Shown piece after piece: positions 32,062 to 42,037 of a DNA stretch of 64,000 bases (position 1 is the stretch's first letter; the number at the start of each line of letters is the position of its first letter). The stretch covers positions 5,958,060 to 6,022,059 of the forward strand of contig NW_006499603.1 in assembly GCF_000471905.2 (NCBI RefSeq). The letters are read 5' to 3'. A model generated the notes under the pieces. That model ran no database searches. It saw only the letters and a program-made list of their open reading frames with translations, and was not told the DNA's origin. This stretch comes from Amborella trichopoda. Taxonomy: Eukaryota; Streptophyta; Magnoliopsida; Amborellales; Amborellaceae. The position numbers were made by a program, and so were the translations under genes.

Positions 32062-33400
32062 ATCATGATTTCTTCAGTTCAAGAGACAACCTCTGACCCT
32101 GGAGTGGTGTCACGGGTTCAAGAGGTGGGCCCTGCCACTATCGAGCCTATGCATGAGTCAACTCCGGCTCCATCTTCCCCAAGCAGGATGAGTTTGGACC
32201 CATGCCCCGGGGAGCACGCCCCTTTAGAATTAGGGAAGGCAAGCGTAGATGCAAGTGGGGCTGCTAATGATGGCCCTATTACCAGTCAGGGAGATGGGCA
32301 TGAGACTGATAAAGGACCCGAGCAACATGAGGCAGTTGCCCCAGATATTATGGGTGATGAAGCCCCAAGTGTCGTTGGAGGAGAAGAGCTCATCCTCAGT
32401 GAGAAGCCTACAGGGGTTGTTGAGGGCATGGGTGATGAAGGCCCGAGTACTTCTGTGGGAGGAGAGCCTAATGCCAACGTGGTGCCGAAACCCGGCCTTA
32501 GTGGGCACTCAGGGGCAGCTGTCCTAAGCGAGATGACCGAGGGTGCATGGGATGAGGGCCCAGACACATTCTGAGGCAAGACCGCTGAAGAATCTGGTGG
32601 TGTAGGTTTCGAGCTTGCTCCTCCAGAGGTGGCTATAGACATGGCCATTGTCTCCTCAGGGATGACTCCTCCTGCTGGAGTGACTCCCTCAGCTGAGGTA
32701 GCCCCAGTTCCTGTTTCATCCCTGACTGTGGCTCGAAGTAGTGACGAGCGTGCCTATGGATATGTTGCACTTGGGACTCCAGAGTTTAAGGGGGCGATCT
32801 CTCGTGGAGCATGGCCCAGCAATTGCCAAACTTCATAAGTATGCCCTTTCATTGAGCACTGTTGAGGGTGACCTGGAAGTCTTTGACAACTTTGATCACC
32901 TTATGAACAAAGTAGAGGACTGCATGACAAGGGGGTTGCAGCGGGAGGCAAAAACAAATGAACTGGTTTCTTTAGAGGCATCATTGGCACATCGTCATGA
33001 GAAGGTGGCCTCCTGTGTATAGAGAAAAGTTGCCATGGCCGCCCAGCAATCCAATCTCAAGAAGGAAGCCAAGGCTAGTTTTGAAAGGATAAAGGTTGTA
33101 AGGGACAGGATGCAGAGGCTGAAGAGCGAGTTCAAAGAACTCGAGAGGGAGCTGAAATAGAGGAAAGCCCTAAATGCGACTCTAGCTGAAGAACTGTCAG
33201 AACTTGTCCACACCATCTAGTCAGAAATTGCCTCTGTGGCACAAGAGGCTCAGAGGGTGGCCGAATTGAAGGGGCACATTCAAAGGACTATGGTGACGCT
33301 CGAAGAGTCAAGGACAAAGATTGATGACTTCATCGAGCGCTTCTTGGAGAAGCTTTCACCTTTTCTCTCCTTCTTGTTTCATTCTTTGATTGTATAAGCT
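32062..33400 (+). pseudogene. Antisense-ORF remnant: acidic region and coiled coil
   Basis: Plus-strand frame 32065-32838, broken by one TGA, encodes an acidic Gly/Pro/Glu-rich region (for example PGVVSRVQEVGPATIEPM). From 32741 a second frame gives PMDMLHLGLQSLRG and a coiled coil (LEASLAHRHEKVAS, NLKKEAKASFERIKVVRD, MQRLKSEFKELERELK), with three TAG/TGA-type breaks, ending near 33400. Order and motifs match the C-terminal half of the antisense ORF of element A (SITMDMLRLGMQRLKS near 10540). The PMD-like N-terminal half and the promoter are missing: the LTR begins only 8 bp upstream. It is antisense to the minus-strand Tat element around it. Confidence 0.65.
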
Positions 33401-34060
33401 GTTTGTACACAGATTTTTCTTATTCATGAATGAAAGGCCACCTTTTGTGTTTTGCTCTGTTGTTCATGCCTTGTGTCTCTAGTAAAGAGCCCTCCCTCTT
33501 GACTTAAATTCCCTTTTGGGTTTTTCTTTAAGTCTTTGGGGTGTGTGCCATTTCTGGTTTTCACGTGATCCTAAATGATTTTTTTTGTGGCAATTTTGCC
33601 CATGGTTTTTACTCCACGTCTGCCATTTATTTCATGAATTTTGCTCATGATAGCTGATGATGCTACCATGCACTATCACTTTTTTTCTTGTTTCTTTTGA
33701 TGCTTTTGCCCGCGGTGCCCTTTTAGGTTTTCACCACGTCCGTCTTTTTTGTTTGACATTTTTTCCCACAAAGCCCTTTCAGGTTTTCATTGTGTCTGTC
33801 TTTTTCAAAGAGGGAAATAAGAAGAGGCAAAGTACCCGAGCCCTTCTTTTGTAGTGTGTCATGCTGTTTTTATGACCTCAAATGGAGCGGTGGTTCCCTT
33901 TTCACTTAGAGTCCTTGATTAGTCAAGGGCTCCTAGTTCATTATCTTCATGATGCGATGAGCTTGCTGACTATAGATATTCCAATCAAGAGAGGTTTTGG
34001 CTTCTGGATGGGATGGACTCTTTGAAACCTCATGTTTGTCATAGCTCTCTGGCACAAATC
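33401..34060. other. Non-coding region beyond the antisense ORF
   Basis: T-rich DNA with repeated blocks containing tttttg/gcccgcggtgcc and ggttttcac(c/t)acgtc (for example 33545-33620, 33690-33760, 33770-33800). No domain was recognised. It is probably the 3' untranslated part of the antisense ORF. Confidence 0.5.
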
Positions 34061-35165
34061 CCTTCAGGGGTTTTGAAATAGCCGGCTTTGGAGGTGCTTC
34101 TTTGATTTTGGCTTTCCCTTTTCATAAGGCTTCTAATTGGATCTGAAGACCTTGCATTTCCTTCTTTAGCTCAGCAAAAGTAGCTTGGCTTTGATGGTGA
34201 GATAAGAAGAGTTTTCTTTTGGCTTCTCTTATACCAAGGACTCGAGAATGCATAGGACCTTTAGGGCTTCACGAACCTGGGTTAGTCCTTGTGCCAGATA
34301 AGGAACATATTCTTCTCTCAGGGAGGCTAGGATGCTAAGGACCTTGCGCTCTTACGGCTGTGATGCTTCTTCCTCAAGGAGTGAAACAGGGATGTGTAAG
34401 ACCTTTTCCTGGTCTGACATGTAAGTGACCCCCTGGGGCTAAAGCATCTACTTGCATGACCTCCTTGAGCTTGACGGTAGCTACTGGTTTGGTAGCCAGT
34501 GACTTTGAACTGAAATAAGAAGGAAAAGTCTCATCTTCAGGGAAAGTCGATAATGCTTAAGGGAGAGAGCATGCAGTATTGGGGTGGATAGAGGTCAGAG
34601 GGAAGATTTTGCCAACTCTCTCTTCTTCTTTGAACATGTCCAAGAGTACTCGTCCTACATCTTACTGAGGAGATGGTTCCACTCTTCTCATAGACCTTCA
34701 ATCATCATCTTTGGGTCCTTGATATGGTACCAAATCTGTGAAGTAGTACTTTGCATCGGCATAATGCGTCTCGGCGATGGGGAATGGTCTTTTATCAATA
34801 TAGACTGTGTATTGCCTCCCATCTTGGCTGTACTTAAAACATTAATGGAGAGTAGACAGAACCACCCCTTGATCATGCATCCAAGGGCGACTGAGGAGTA
34901 TGTTGTAAAAGGTGTCTATGTCGATTACATGGAACAGGGCACACTCGTTTAATTCACTGATCTTGAGACGAAGGCAAACATGTCGGCTAGTTTTTCTCCC
35001 GACTGATTGAACCCCAAAACTGTGATGTTCATTGGCGTGAGTTCATTTGATCCTAACCCTAAATGGGTAAGAATTCTTCTTGAGATGAGGTTGGCTGTTG
35101 ATCCTCCATCTAGCATAATTCGACTGATGGGATATGCATGCAACTCGCCGGTTACAAAAGATGCT
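34061..35165 (-). pseudogene. Tat protease and linker (second copy)
   Basis: On the minus strand from 35165: FVTGELHAYPISRIMLDGGS, NLISRRILTHLGLG, LGFNQSGEKLADM, then a frameshift and YNILLSRPWMHDQGVV near 34880. The active-site DGGS is preserved. The linker to 34061 is heavily decayed. It lies downstream of RNase H (35200-36130) on the same strand, which is the wrong order for a Ty3/gypsy pol (protease should precede RT). This indicates recombination between two elements. Confidence 0.75.
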
Positions 35166-35194
35166 AGTTGTGATACTTCCTCGGGTAGCCAACC

Positions 35195-36290
35195 ATGTTT
35201 AAGAAAGTTGATTATTGGCTCTCTCCAATCCTCAACTTGTTCAATTTCAGTACATATTGGATCCTCCTCTTGTCTTTTGGACTTATCATCTCGTTCATGC
35301 TTTGCCTTCTTTTCAGCTCCGAGAGCATTCTTAGCAGCGAGGAGTGCCCTGAATGGATAAGGAGAGCATTTTGGGAAAATTATCCTTTCATCATCTCCAT
35401 CTAACTCTTTAACCAGCTCAATGTGCCTCTATTTTTCTACCCATATAGGCATGGGTTCTTTCAAGGAGATTTGAATAGTGACACCAAGCTTGGCAAGAGC
35501 ATCGGCCTGGGAATTTAACCTTATAGGGATGTGCCCTAAGGAGAAATCATCGAGGTTAGCCATCAAAGTCTTTGCAGTGTCGTGATAGGGCTTAAGACTA
35601 TCTTTCCTCACATCATATATCTCTTTGAGTTGTCGTATTATCGGCTCAGAGTCACCAAAAATAGCTAACCGCTCTACTTCTAGCTCTGAAGCGACTTCAA
35701 GCCCTATTATGAGGGCCTGTTACTCAGCCTCATTGTGCGAGTTGGCCTTTACAAGAGAAAAGGACAAAGGAATGATGCCATCTTGCAGGGTCAAGAATAC
35801 TATTCCAGCACCACCCCATTCAGACTGAAAAGCTCCATCAAAGTACATCTTCCAATCATAAACCGGTTTAGTGCAAAATACTTCCTCATCAGGGAGGTCA
35901 CTTGACAAGGGAGACTCTGCTAGAAAGGGATGCGCTGTCAGGAAATGAGCCAGTGCTTGACCTTTGACAGCTTTTTGCGGCACGTACTTGATGTCGAACT
36001 CCATAGTAATAGTGCCCATTTTGCAAAGCATCCTAAGAGGCAAGGGCGCCTCATGAGGAACTTGATGGGGTCAACTTTTGAGAAAAGCTGCACCTCATGA
36101 CCAAGGAGATAATGAAGAAGCATTTGGACTGCGAAGATTAAAGCCAGTCACATCTTCTAGATCGGTGGGTAATTCTTTTCAACCCCTTGCATGTTGTAGC
36201 TTAGGTATTATAGAACGAATTCTTTTCCTCCTTTGTTATTTTGTGCCAGGAGCGTACCGAGCGACTCATCGAGGGTGGTCGCATACAGAA
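35195..36290 (-). pseudogene. Tat RNase H and pre-integrase region
   Basis: Minus-strand motifs: FSKVDPIKFLMRRPCLLG (36070), MEFDIKYVPQKAVKGQALAHFL, DWKMYFDGAF (catalytic Asp), ANSHNEAE-stop-QALI (catalytic Glu), IFGDSEPII (catalytic Asp), and NSQADALAKLG (last Asp) at 35490. All four acidic RNase H residues are present, although stops and at least two frameshifts break the frame. The stop after NEAE replaces the usual Tyr codon. It ends with EDWREPIINFLKHGWLP, the segment normally leading to integrase, then jumps to protease at about 35165. No integrase is present. Confidence 0.8.
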
Positions 36291-36963
36291 TGAGGGGCCT
36301 TCCTAACACTGGTGTGGAGAGTACCGGGGGGTGTAACAAATACTCCTTGATGTCATCCAAGGCGGCCTGACATGCCTCGTACTATATGAAAGGAGAGTCC
36401 TTCTTCAACAGGTGTGTAAAAGGTTTACAACGACCTGAGAGATTGGAAATGAATCTCCAAATATAAGCAATCTGGCTTTGAAGAGATCGAAGTTCTCAGA
36501 GCGTCGTTAGTGGTGGCATCACTTGAATTGCTTTGATCTTAAGGGCTTGATTTCCAATCCTCGATACCTGACAATGAACCCTAACAACATTCCTGAACAA
36601 ACACCAAAGGTGCATTTCAAGGGGTTCATTTTGCGCTAACGAAGGTGAAGCCTTTTGAACACCTTCTCAAGGTCATGCATGTGATCCTCCTTCTCTTTGG
36701 ACTTCACCACCAAGTCATCCACATAGCATTCTACCTCTTTGTGGAGAATATCTTTGAGAATGGTGGTCATTGCTCGCTGATAGGTGGCACCTGCATTCTT
36801 CAACCCAAATGGACTCATTACATAGCAGAACACTCCTTTGGGGTCAAGAAGGTAGTGGCCCCCTCGTCCTCTGGTGCCATCCTTATCTGATTGTACCCTG
36901 AATATCCATCCATGAAGGAGAAAATCTGGTAATGGGATGTGGAATCGATAAGCATATCTGTGA

Positions 36964-38191
36964 ATAGATCTTCCGATGACAGATCGAATTTAGATCTAAG
37001 GGCAGATTTGCCCGAAAACGAGCAGATCTACTCTTAGATCTGTGGCAAAGCCAGCATGATCCAAACCATTAAATACGATTTTTAAGACAAGTTAATAGAT
37101 AAAAATTAAGTAAAAGAAGCAAAATAGTAAAAATAAGAAGAAAGGGATTGGAAGAAATAATACCAAACGTGGCCGGATGGCCCAGGATTCTCGAGCCTTG
37201 GAGGGANNNNNNNNNNNNNNNNNNNNNNNNNNNNNNNNNNNNNNNNNNNNNNNNNNNNNNNNNNNNNNNNNNNNNNNNNNNNNNNNNNNNNNNNNNNNNN
37301 NNNNNNNNNNNNNNNNNNNNNNNNNTCGCCCGTATCAGAACCGGTCCTCTTTGCCTCTCTGATTTGGATGTTGATCAGCAGATCTCGGGTGTAAAGGGTT
37401 AGATCTAGGGTTGTTGTGCCCAAATTCTAGTTTTGATCAAGGGTTTTTGTGACCTAGGTCTAGGTTTTCTCAATCTTTGGGTTAGGACTTCAGGAGGCTA
37501 GGGTTTCTATCTTATCTAGAGTTTTCAATCAAAACATTTTTCTAAAGCTCTCGGTCTTTCTCGGGGTATGGAGGAGAACTTCCTTAGTTTTCTAAGGGTT
37601 TTGTGATCTCCAGAGGTTGAATATGAATTATGATATTTTCTCTAACTTGTTTTTATTTTTGGGGATTTTTCCTAAATTTTTAGGAATTTTCTAAGGGTTT
37701 TTTCTATTTTTGGGTAATTTTCCTAATTTCAAGATATTTTTAAGGTTTTTTTTGTCTCTTTTTCTCTCTCCTTTTGCGTTAGGGAGAGGGGGTATTTATA
37801 AGATTCAATTGGAGATTTTTCTTAATTTTTTTAGAGTTTTTCGAAAAAAATTTTATTTATCTTGAAGTTTTAGTCTTATCTAATTAAAGAAAAGGTGTTT
37901 ACTGCATCATCAGATGCATTAACTGCATCATCAGCCAGCGTCTGGGCCTATCGGGCCCGTTATAGCCAGGCTCGTGGCTCGATAGTTAGGTCTCATAGGG
38001 ACTAAATTGTCATTTTTTATATCGTTTTATCCGTGGGTCTCATTCATGCAATTCTTGGACCGTTGGAAAGATATTAGGCTCTACTTCAAAGTGGGATAGA
38101 ATTTGGGTAGTTTTGGGGTAATTAAATAGGGACTATTAGGATAATGTGGTCCTAAGGGTTCAGAAAACCATAGAATTTGCCAGATTTAAAA
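36964..38191. mobile_element. Unclassified insertion inside RT, with assembly gap
   Basis: About 1.1 kb of known sequence plus the gap interrupts RT codons between FPLP and DML. The flanks read tctgt (36959-36963) and tctat (38192-38196), a possible imperfect 5-bp target duplication. The interior is AT-rich with many 'ctagggttt/ttttctaagg' words. On the minus strand it has a TATA-like box, cttataaatacccc (about 37793-37806), followed by ctctccctaacgc. It could be a solo LTR or a small LTR element, but I see no clear TG...CA ends and no coding domain. Confidence 0.55.
37208..37325. other. Assembly gap (118 N)
   Basis: A run of N within the insertion. The real missing length is unknown. Frames drawn across it are meaningless. 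Confidence 0.99.
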
Positions 38192-38560
38192 TGGCGTGTC
38201 TATAATGGCAATGGGAAGTCATCTTTTGGACAAGCAGCGTTCAAGTCACGGAAGTCGATACAGACACAAATTTTCCCGTTCTTCTTTTTAACTAGCACAA
38301 CATTGGCAAGCCATTTCGGGTATTTAACTTCTCGAATAAACCTGCTTCGTTGAGCTTAGTTACCTCAGCATCTATCTGGCCGAATCCTTCTCGATTTCTG
38401 TTTCACAGGTTTGAAGGAGGGGTTGATGTCGAGCAGATGTACTGTAACTTGGGGGTCAAGACTGGGCATCTCATGATAATATAAGGCAAAAATGTCTTAA
38501 TTCTCATGTAGGAAGGCAACATAATGTTCTTTTTCATCATACGACATGTTAGCTAAAATA

Positions 38561-39089
38561 AAAGTTGGCCTTAGATCGTTCTCATCACTTAAGTGTATCT
38601 CTTCGAGATCAACGGTCGTGGCCTATCCACATTCTTCCCACTCCTCAGGGGCTTCTTGAACCTCCACTTCATCTTTATTCGGTGATCCAGAGGATCGTTA
38701 ATTGACCTCGAATGCCTCGACTTCAGAGCTGGTGAGTGCCCATACTTTTTACATCTCCAACTCAAATTGGGCTTTGACGGTATAGAGAGTGGCGACTACT
38801 TCTTCCGCTTCTTTGCACAATGAGGGATCTGCTTCAAGGAGAGAGAGTGCGTATGACTGAGAGGGGAAATTTTGAGGCACTAGGGTTGATTGGGAAGAGA
38901 AACATTCGGAAAGTTCAATGGGAGAGTTCTGTGATGCAACGATCATAGATACAGTCGCCACATCATCCTTGTTCCTGCGATTACCATTTCTATATAGTTT
39001 TGGATCTGCCATGGGTTTTGATGAGACAACAGGTTGTAAAGGTAGGCTTAGATGCTAAAGGTTAGTTTTGAGGTATCGACAATTTTTGC
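38561..39089 (-). pseudogene. End of protease-RT linker
   Basis: The minus-strand frame 39012-38749 and its continuation contain an acidic region (SLLEADPSLCKEAEEVV) and DLEEIHLSDENDLRPTF, LANMSYDEKEHYVAFLHE. This is the acidic stretch that leads into RT in Tat elements. It is cut at 39089 by the 5' LTR of element C. Confidence 0.7.
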
Positions 39090-40274
39090 TGTTCAATTTT
39101 TTAAGACATTTTTCAGCACGATGGGTCCCCGATGCGGAATAAAATAGAGAAGCCGGTCAATAAACGCCTGACAAATAGTGGAAATTTTGACTCACTCATA
39201 ATCTCTCCAGAACTGGTCAATATCTTCATAAGAACTCCAAAAAGTCTCCTGTCAAGTTTCGTCACATTTTGACATGTTTAAAGTAGTGCAGACTGAGAAC
39301 CAGTGTCGGCAAAATCACCCTCTAGCACCCTAAAACGAACCCTTATAACTAGAACCCTGCTTTCAGAGCATCAAATGATCGTGGTACCACCTCCACTGTA
39401 TCTGGAACAGTTGAAAACCCTCAGTGGTCAAATTTCAGCTTAAACGGACACTCTAGGAAGAAGATCAAAACAGGAGGAGCCGCACTCTATTCCGGTGTGG
39501 CCACCCTGCAAATAATCACCATTAAAGGGGCAGTCACGAATAGTGACTTGCGATGCTCATATCTCACTCGTCCGAGGTCTGATCATGCCCAAATTTTGTG
39601 AGCGTATTCCTATCATCAGGATGAGTGTTTCGATATGTGGCATGCCCCGTGAAAACGCCTGAGCACTAGGAAAAGCTAGAGAGAAATTGCCAATCTGTGA
39701 AGGAAGTTGCAGGAAATTCAACCGCGACATGCCTCACTTGAGCGGCCAAGTCACACCCCTCGCGAGCCCGATCGAAATGAAACTAGTTGCATCGCGTGCA
39801 TAAGATCCATGGCTATCACTAGTCTGAATCCCATGCATCATGAATAGTCAGATTTCACACAAAAAGCCAATAAAGTGACTGCAAATTCCAACGCCAGAAT
39901 CCAGATTCCGGCCAAAACTCAAAAGTTGTGAAATCTTCGACCGGGCACGAAATCGAGCTGAAGTTTGCAAGATTCATCCAAATTTCAAGTCACATGATCA
40001 TGGCTTAAAACCAGGATCCATGGCTCGGAGTTGATATCAAATCAATCGCCACGCCGAGCCTACAAGAAAACAATCATCTTTCGAAAAACCTGGCACCCGA
40101 GCAACCACAGATCATCCATGAAAGATCATGCATGTTTTAGGGCAGCAGCAGGTACAGTTCTAGAATTTCCTCAATTGTTAGGAAGGGGCAAAGCAGTCAT
40201 TTTTCACCATATTTTCCTATTTTATTTAATTCAATTAAATCTTAATTTTCAGCAATTAGGTTTAATTTTGATCA

Positions 40275-40308
40275 ATCCACCCATGTTTGGGCAAAACTCT
40301 ATATATAT
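40275..40308 (+). promoter_or_regulatory. LTR core promoter: conserved box plus TATA
   Basis: ATCCACCCATGTTTGG (40275-40290), then TATATATAT at 40300-40308. Confidence 0.7.
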
Positions 40309-41897
40309 CACGTACTCTCATTATACAAGGACCAAACTTTTGCTTAAGAAAATCTCCATCTTTTCTCATTGTTGGGTCACGCCTTAAGAGAGAAAAAAGG
40401 AGAGAGAAATTTTTGGGACGGTACCCCTCGGCTTAACGTAAATCTCTTTCTCTCTCTTCTCTTCTTTCCTCTCTTCTCTTCTTTCCTCTCTTCTTCTCTT
40501 TCTTATTCTCTTTCTTCTTCCTCCTGAGCTTCTCTCAGAGGCCATGCATGGTAGTGGAAGTGTCGTGCATGCCTCTTTCTTTTTTTTCCCCTCCTGTGGT
40601 TTCATAAGTCATGCATGGCGATGACAGTGCCATGCACGAGCTTCTTTCTCCTTCTTTCCGTTCATCTTTATCTCTCAGCAAGATTTGCAAACGGCACTGC
40701 TCATCACCGTCCGCAGATGTGTCCTCGACTTTTCAGCGAGAAGCACAGACGGCGGAGATGAATGAGCCCCTGTTTCACGCCTTTCGCAGAAGGCGATGCT
40801 TATCGCCGCCCATGAAGCGGCAACACCTATCATCGTCTGTAGGCTTCTCTCGCACCCTCTGCCTATCGAAGATGGCGATGCCTATCACCACCTGTGAAGG
40901 GTAGCGACGATGACTATCGCCGTCCGTAGGCATCCTTCATCCGCTCAGTGCCTATCGTCATCCGCAAGCTTCTTGCATGCGCTCGGTGCCTTTCGCCGTC
41001 CTCAGGTTTCTCTTGCGTCCCACGCTTATTGCATTGTGCTTCATAAGCAGCTATCGTTGCGCGCCTCATAAGAGGCTATCCCCTAGCGCTTCACAAGAGG
41101 CTATCGCCACCCGCGAAGGGACGTGTTGTCGTCCCGTGTTGCCAATGACAATGCCTAGCACCATCTGTAGCTCACTGCTCACCCTCTAGCTGCGAGCAGC
41201 AGTGTCCAGCACCGTCCAAGGGCCACGACGCTGTTGCTCCATGGTTGTGAGTGGAGATGCATAATGCCATCAGGATCCTCCCCCTTCGTCGTCTTGCCCT
41301 TTCTTTTCTTCTCTTTTTGCATCATTGTCGCTTGACAAAAGGGTAGACTCAGTCTAACATTGTCGTAGGGGTCTAGCTGTCGAGTAGTTTTTTTGTCGTG
41401 CTGGTGCTGAGTATCGCGCCCATTTTACTGGCACACCAGTTTCGGACAGTCATATCGGCCTCGATTTTGAGTAGTATTGTCGTCGTGATGGTCCATAGTA
41501 CCATGCCCATCTTGCTACCAATCCGAGTTGGTCACTGGTCCAGCTATCGCGCTAGTCTCATTCCCTTTATGAAGTTCTCTTCTCTGTTTTATCTTTATTG
41601 GAACCTTCTTCTTCATTACCCCAACTTCTCGTCTTCTCATGAATGTGCATTGCCCTAAGACAAGGGTGGGTCCTTCAGCCCACTTATCTTGCAAGTTAAC
41701 CATGATAGCATTATGCAGAAAACAAGGAGATTGCAGGTTAAGGGAGGCGATTCCGAACTAGCTGAAGTAACTGGGGGGCTTTCCATCGTGATCTAAGAGG
41801 GCGCCCGCGCGAGTCAGCCCGAGTAAGTCATGGATCCATGTGGGGTTGGTTCCCACCTCACATATCAAATTCCTCTCTCCCTAATTGGTCACCTACC

Positions 41898-41960
41898 CTT
41901 GTTCTGCGAACAAGGTTCTCGAGAGAGTTATCTCAGTCTCGGGTCTTCCGAACCCGAGAC
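41898..41960 (+). other. Two consecutive hairpins near LTR 3' end
   Basis: CCTTGTTC pairs with GAACAAGG (41898-41916, three-base loop), and GTCTCGGGT pairs with ACCCGAGAC (41936-41960). They lie about 55-115 bp before the LTR terminus. Confidence 0.7.
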
Positions 41961-42016
41961 ACGTGTCACCCGATCACTTAGATCTGAGTAGGCGAGATCT
42001 AGTCATCCGACCAGTT

Positions 42017-42036
42017 TGGCAACTCCAATGGGGACT
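42017..42036 (+). promoter_or_regulatory. Primer-binding site of element C
   Basis: Reads TTGGCAACTCCAATGGGGAC, close to the tRNA-Arg-type site of Tat/Ogre elements (compare 55412-55431). Confidence 0.75.
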
Positions 42037-42037
42037 T

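Larger units (their letters stand above)
36291..38560 (-). pseudogene. Tat reverse transcriptase, split by an insertion
   Basis: Minus strand. The N-terminal part (38560-38192) has EMPSLDPQVTVHLLDI, FIREVKYPKWLANVV, KKKNGKICVCIDFRDLN and CPKDDFPLP. The rest (36963-36291) has DMLIDSTSHYQIFSFMDGYS, GVFCYVMSPFGLKNAGATYQ and KEVECYVDDLVVKSKEKEDH, with the YVDD catalytic box intact. It then runs through the thumb (LLHPPVLSTPVLGRPLILY). The two parts join in sense across the insertion at 36964-38191. Frameshifts occur in the thumb. Upstream on the same strand lies the protease-RT linker. Confidence 0.85.
39090..42014 (+). mobile_element. Element C 5' LTR (complete, 2.9 kb)
   Basis: Begins TGTTCAATTTTTTAAGACAT and ends gacca, two bases before the primer site. 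It has the promoter box at 40275-40290 with TATA at 40300-40308, a CT-rich tract (40440-40520), the GC-rich 36-bp leader array (40780-41110), and two hairpins (41898-41916 and 41936-41960). It is the best reference copy of this LTR in the window. Confidence 0.9.

Noticed and set aside
34584..34952. 122-codon plus-strand frame
   Set aside because: Shadow of minus-strand protease sequence, which carries the recognisable RPWMHDQGVV motif.
37106..37423. Frames crossing the N run
   Set aside because: They read through unknown bases and have no meaning.
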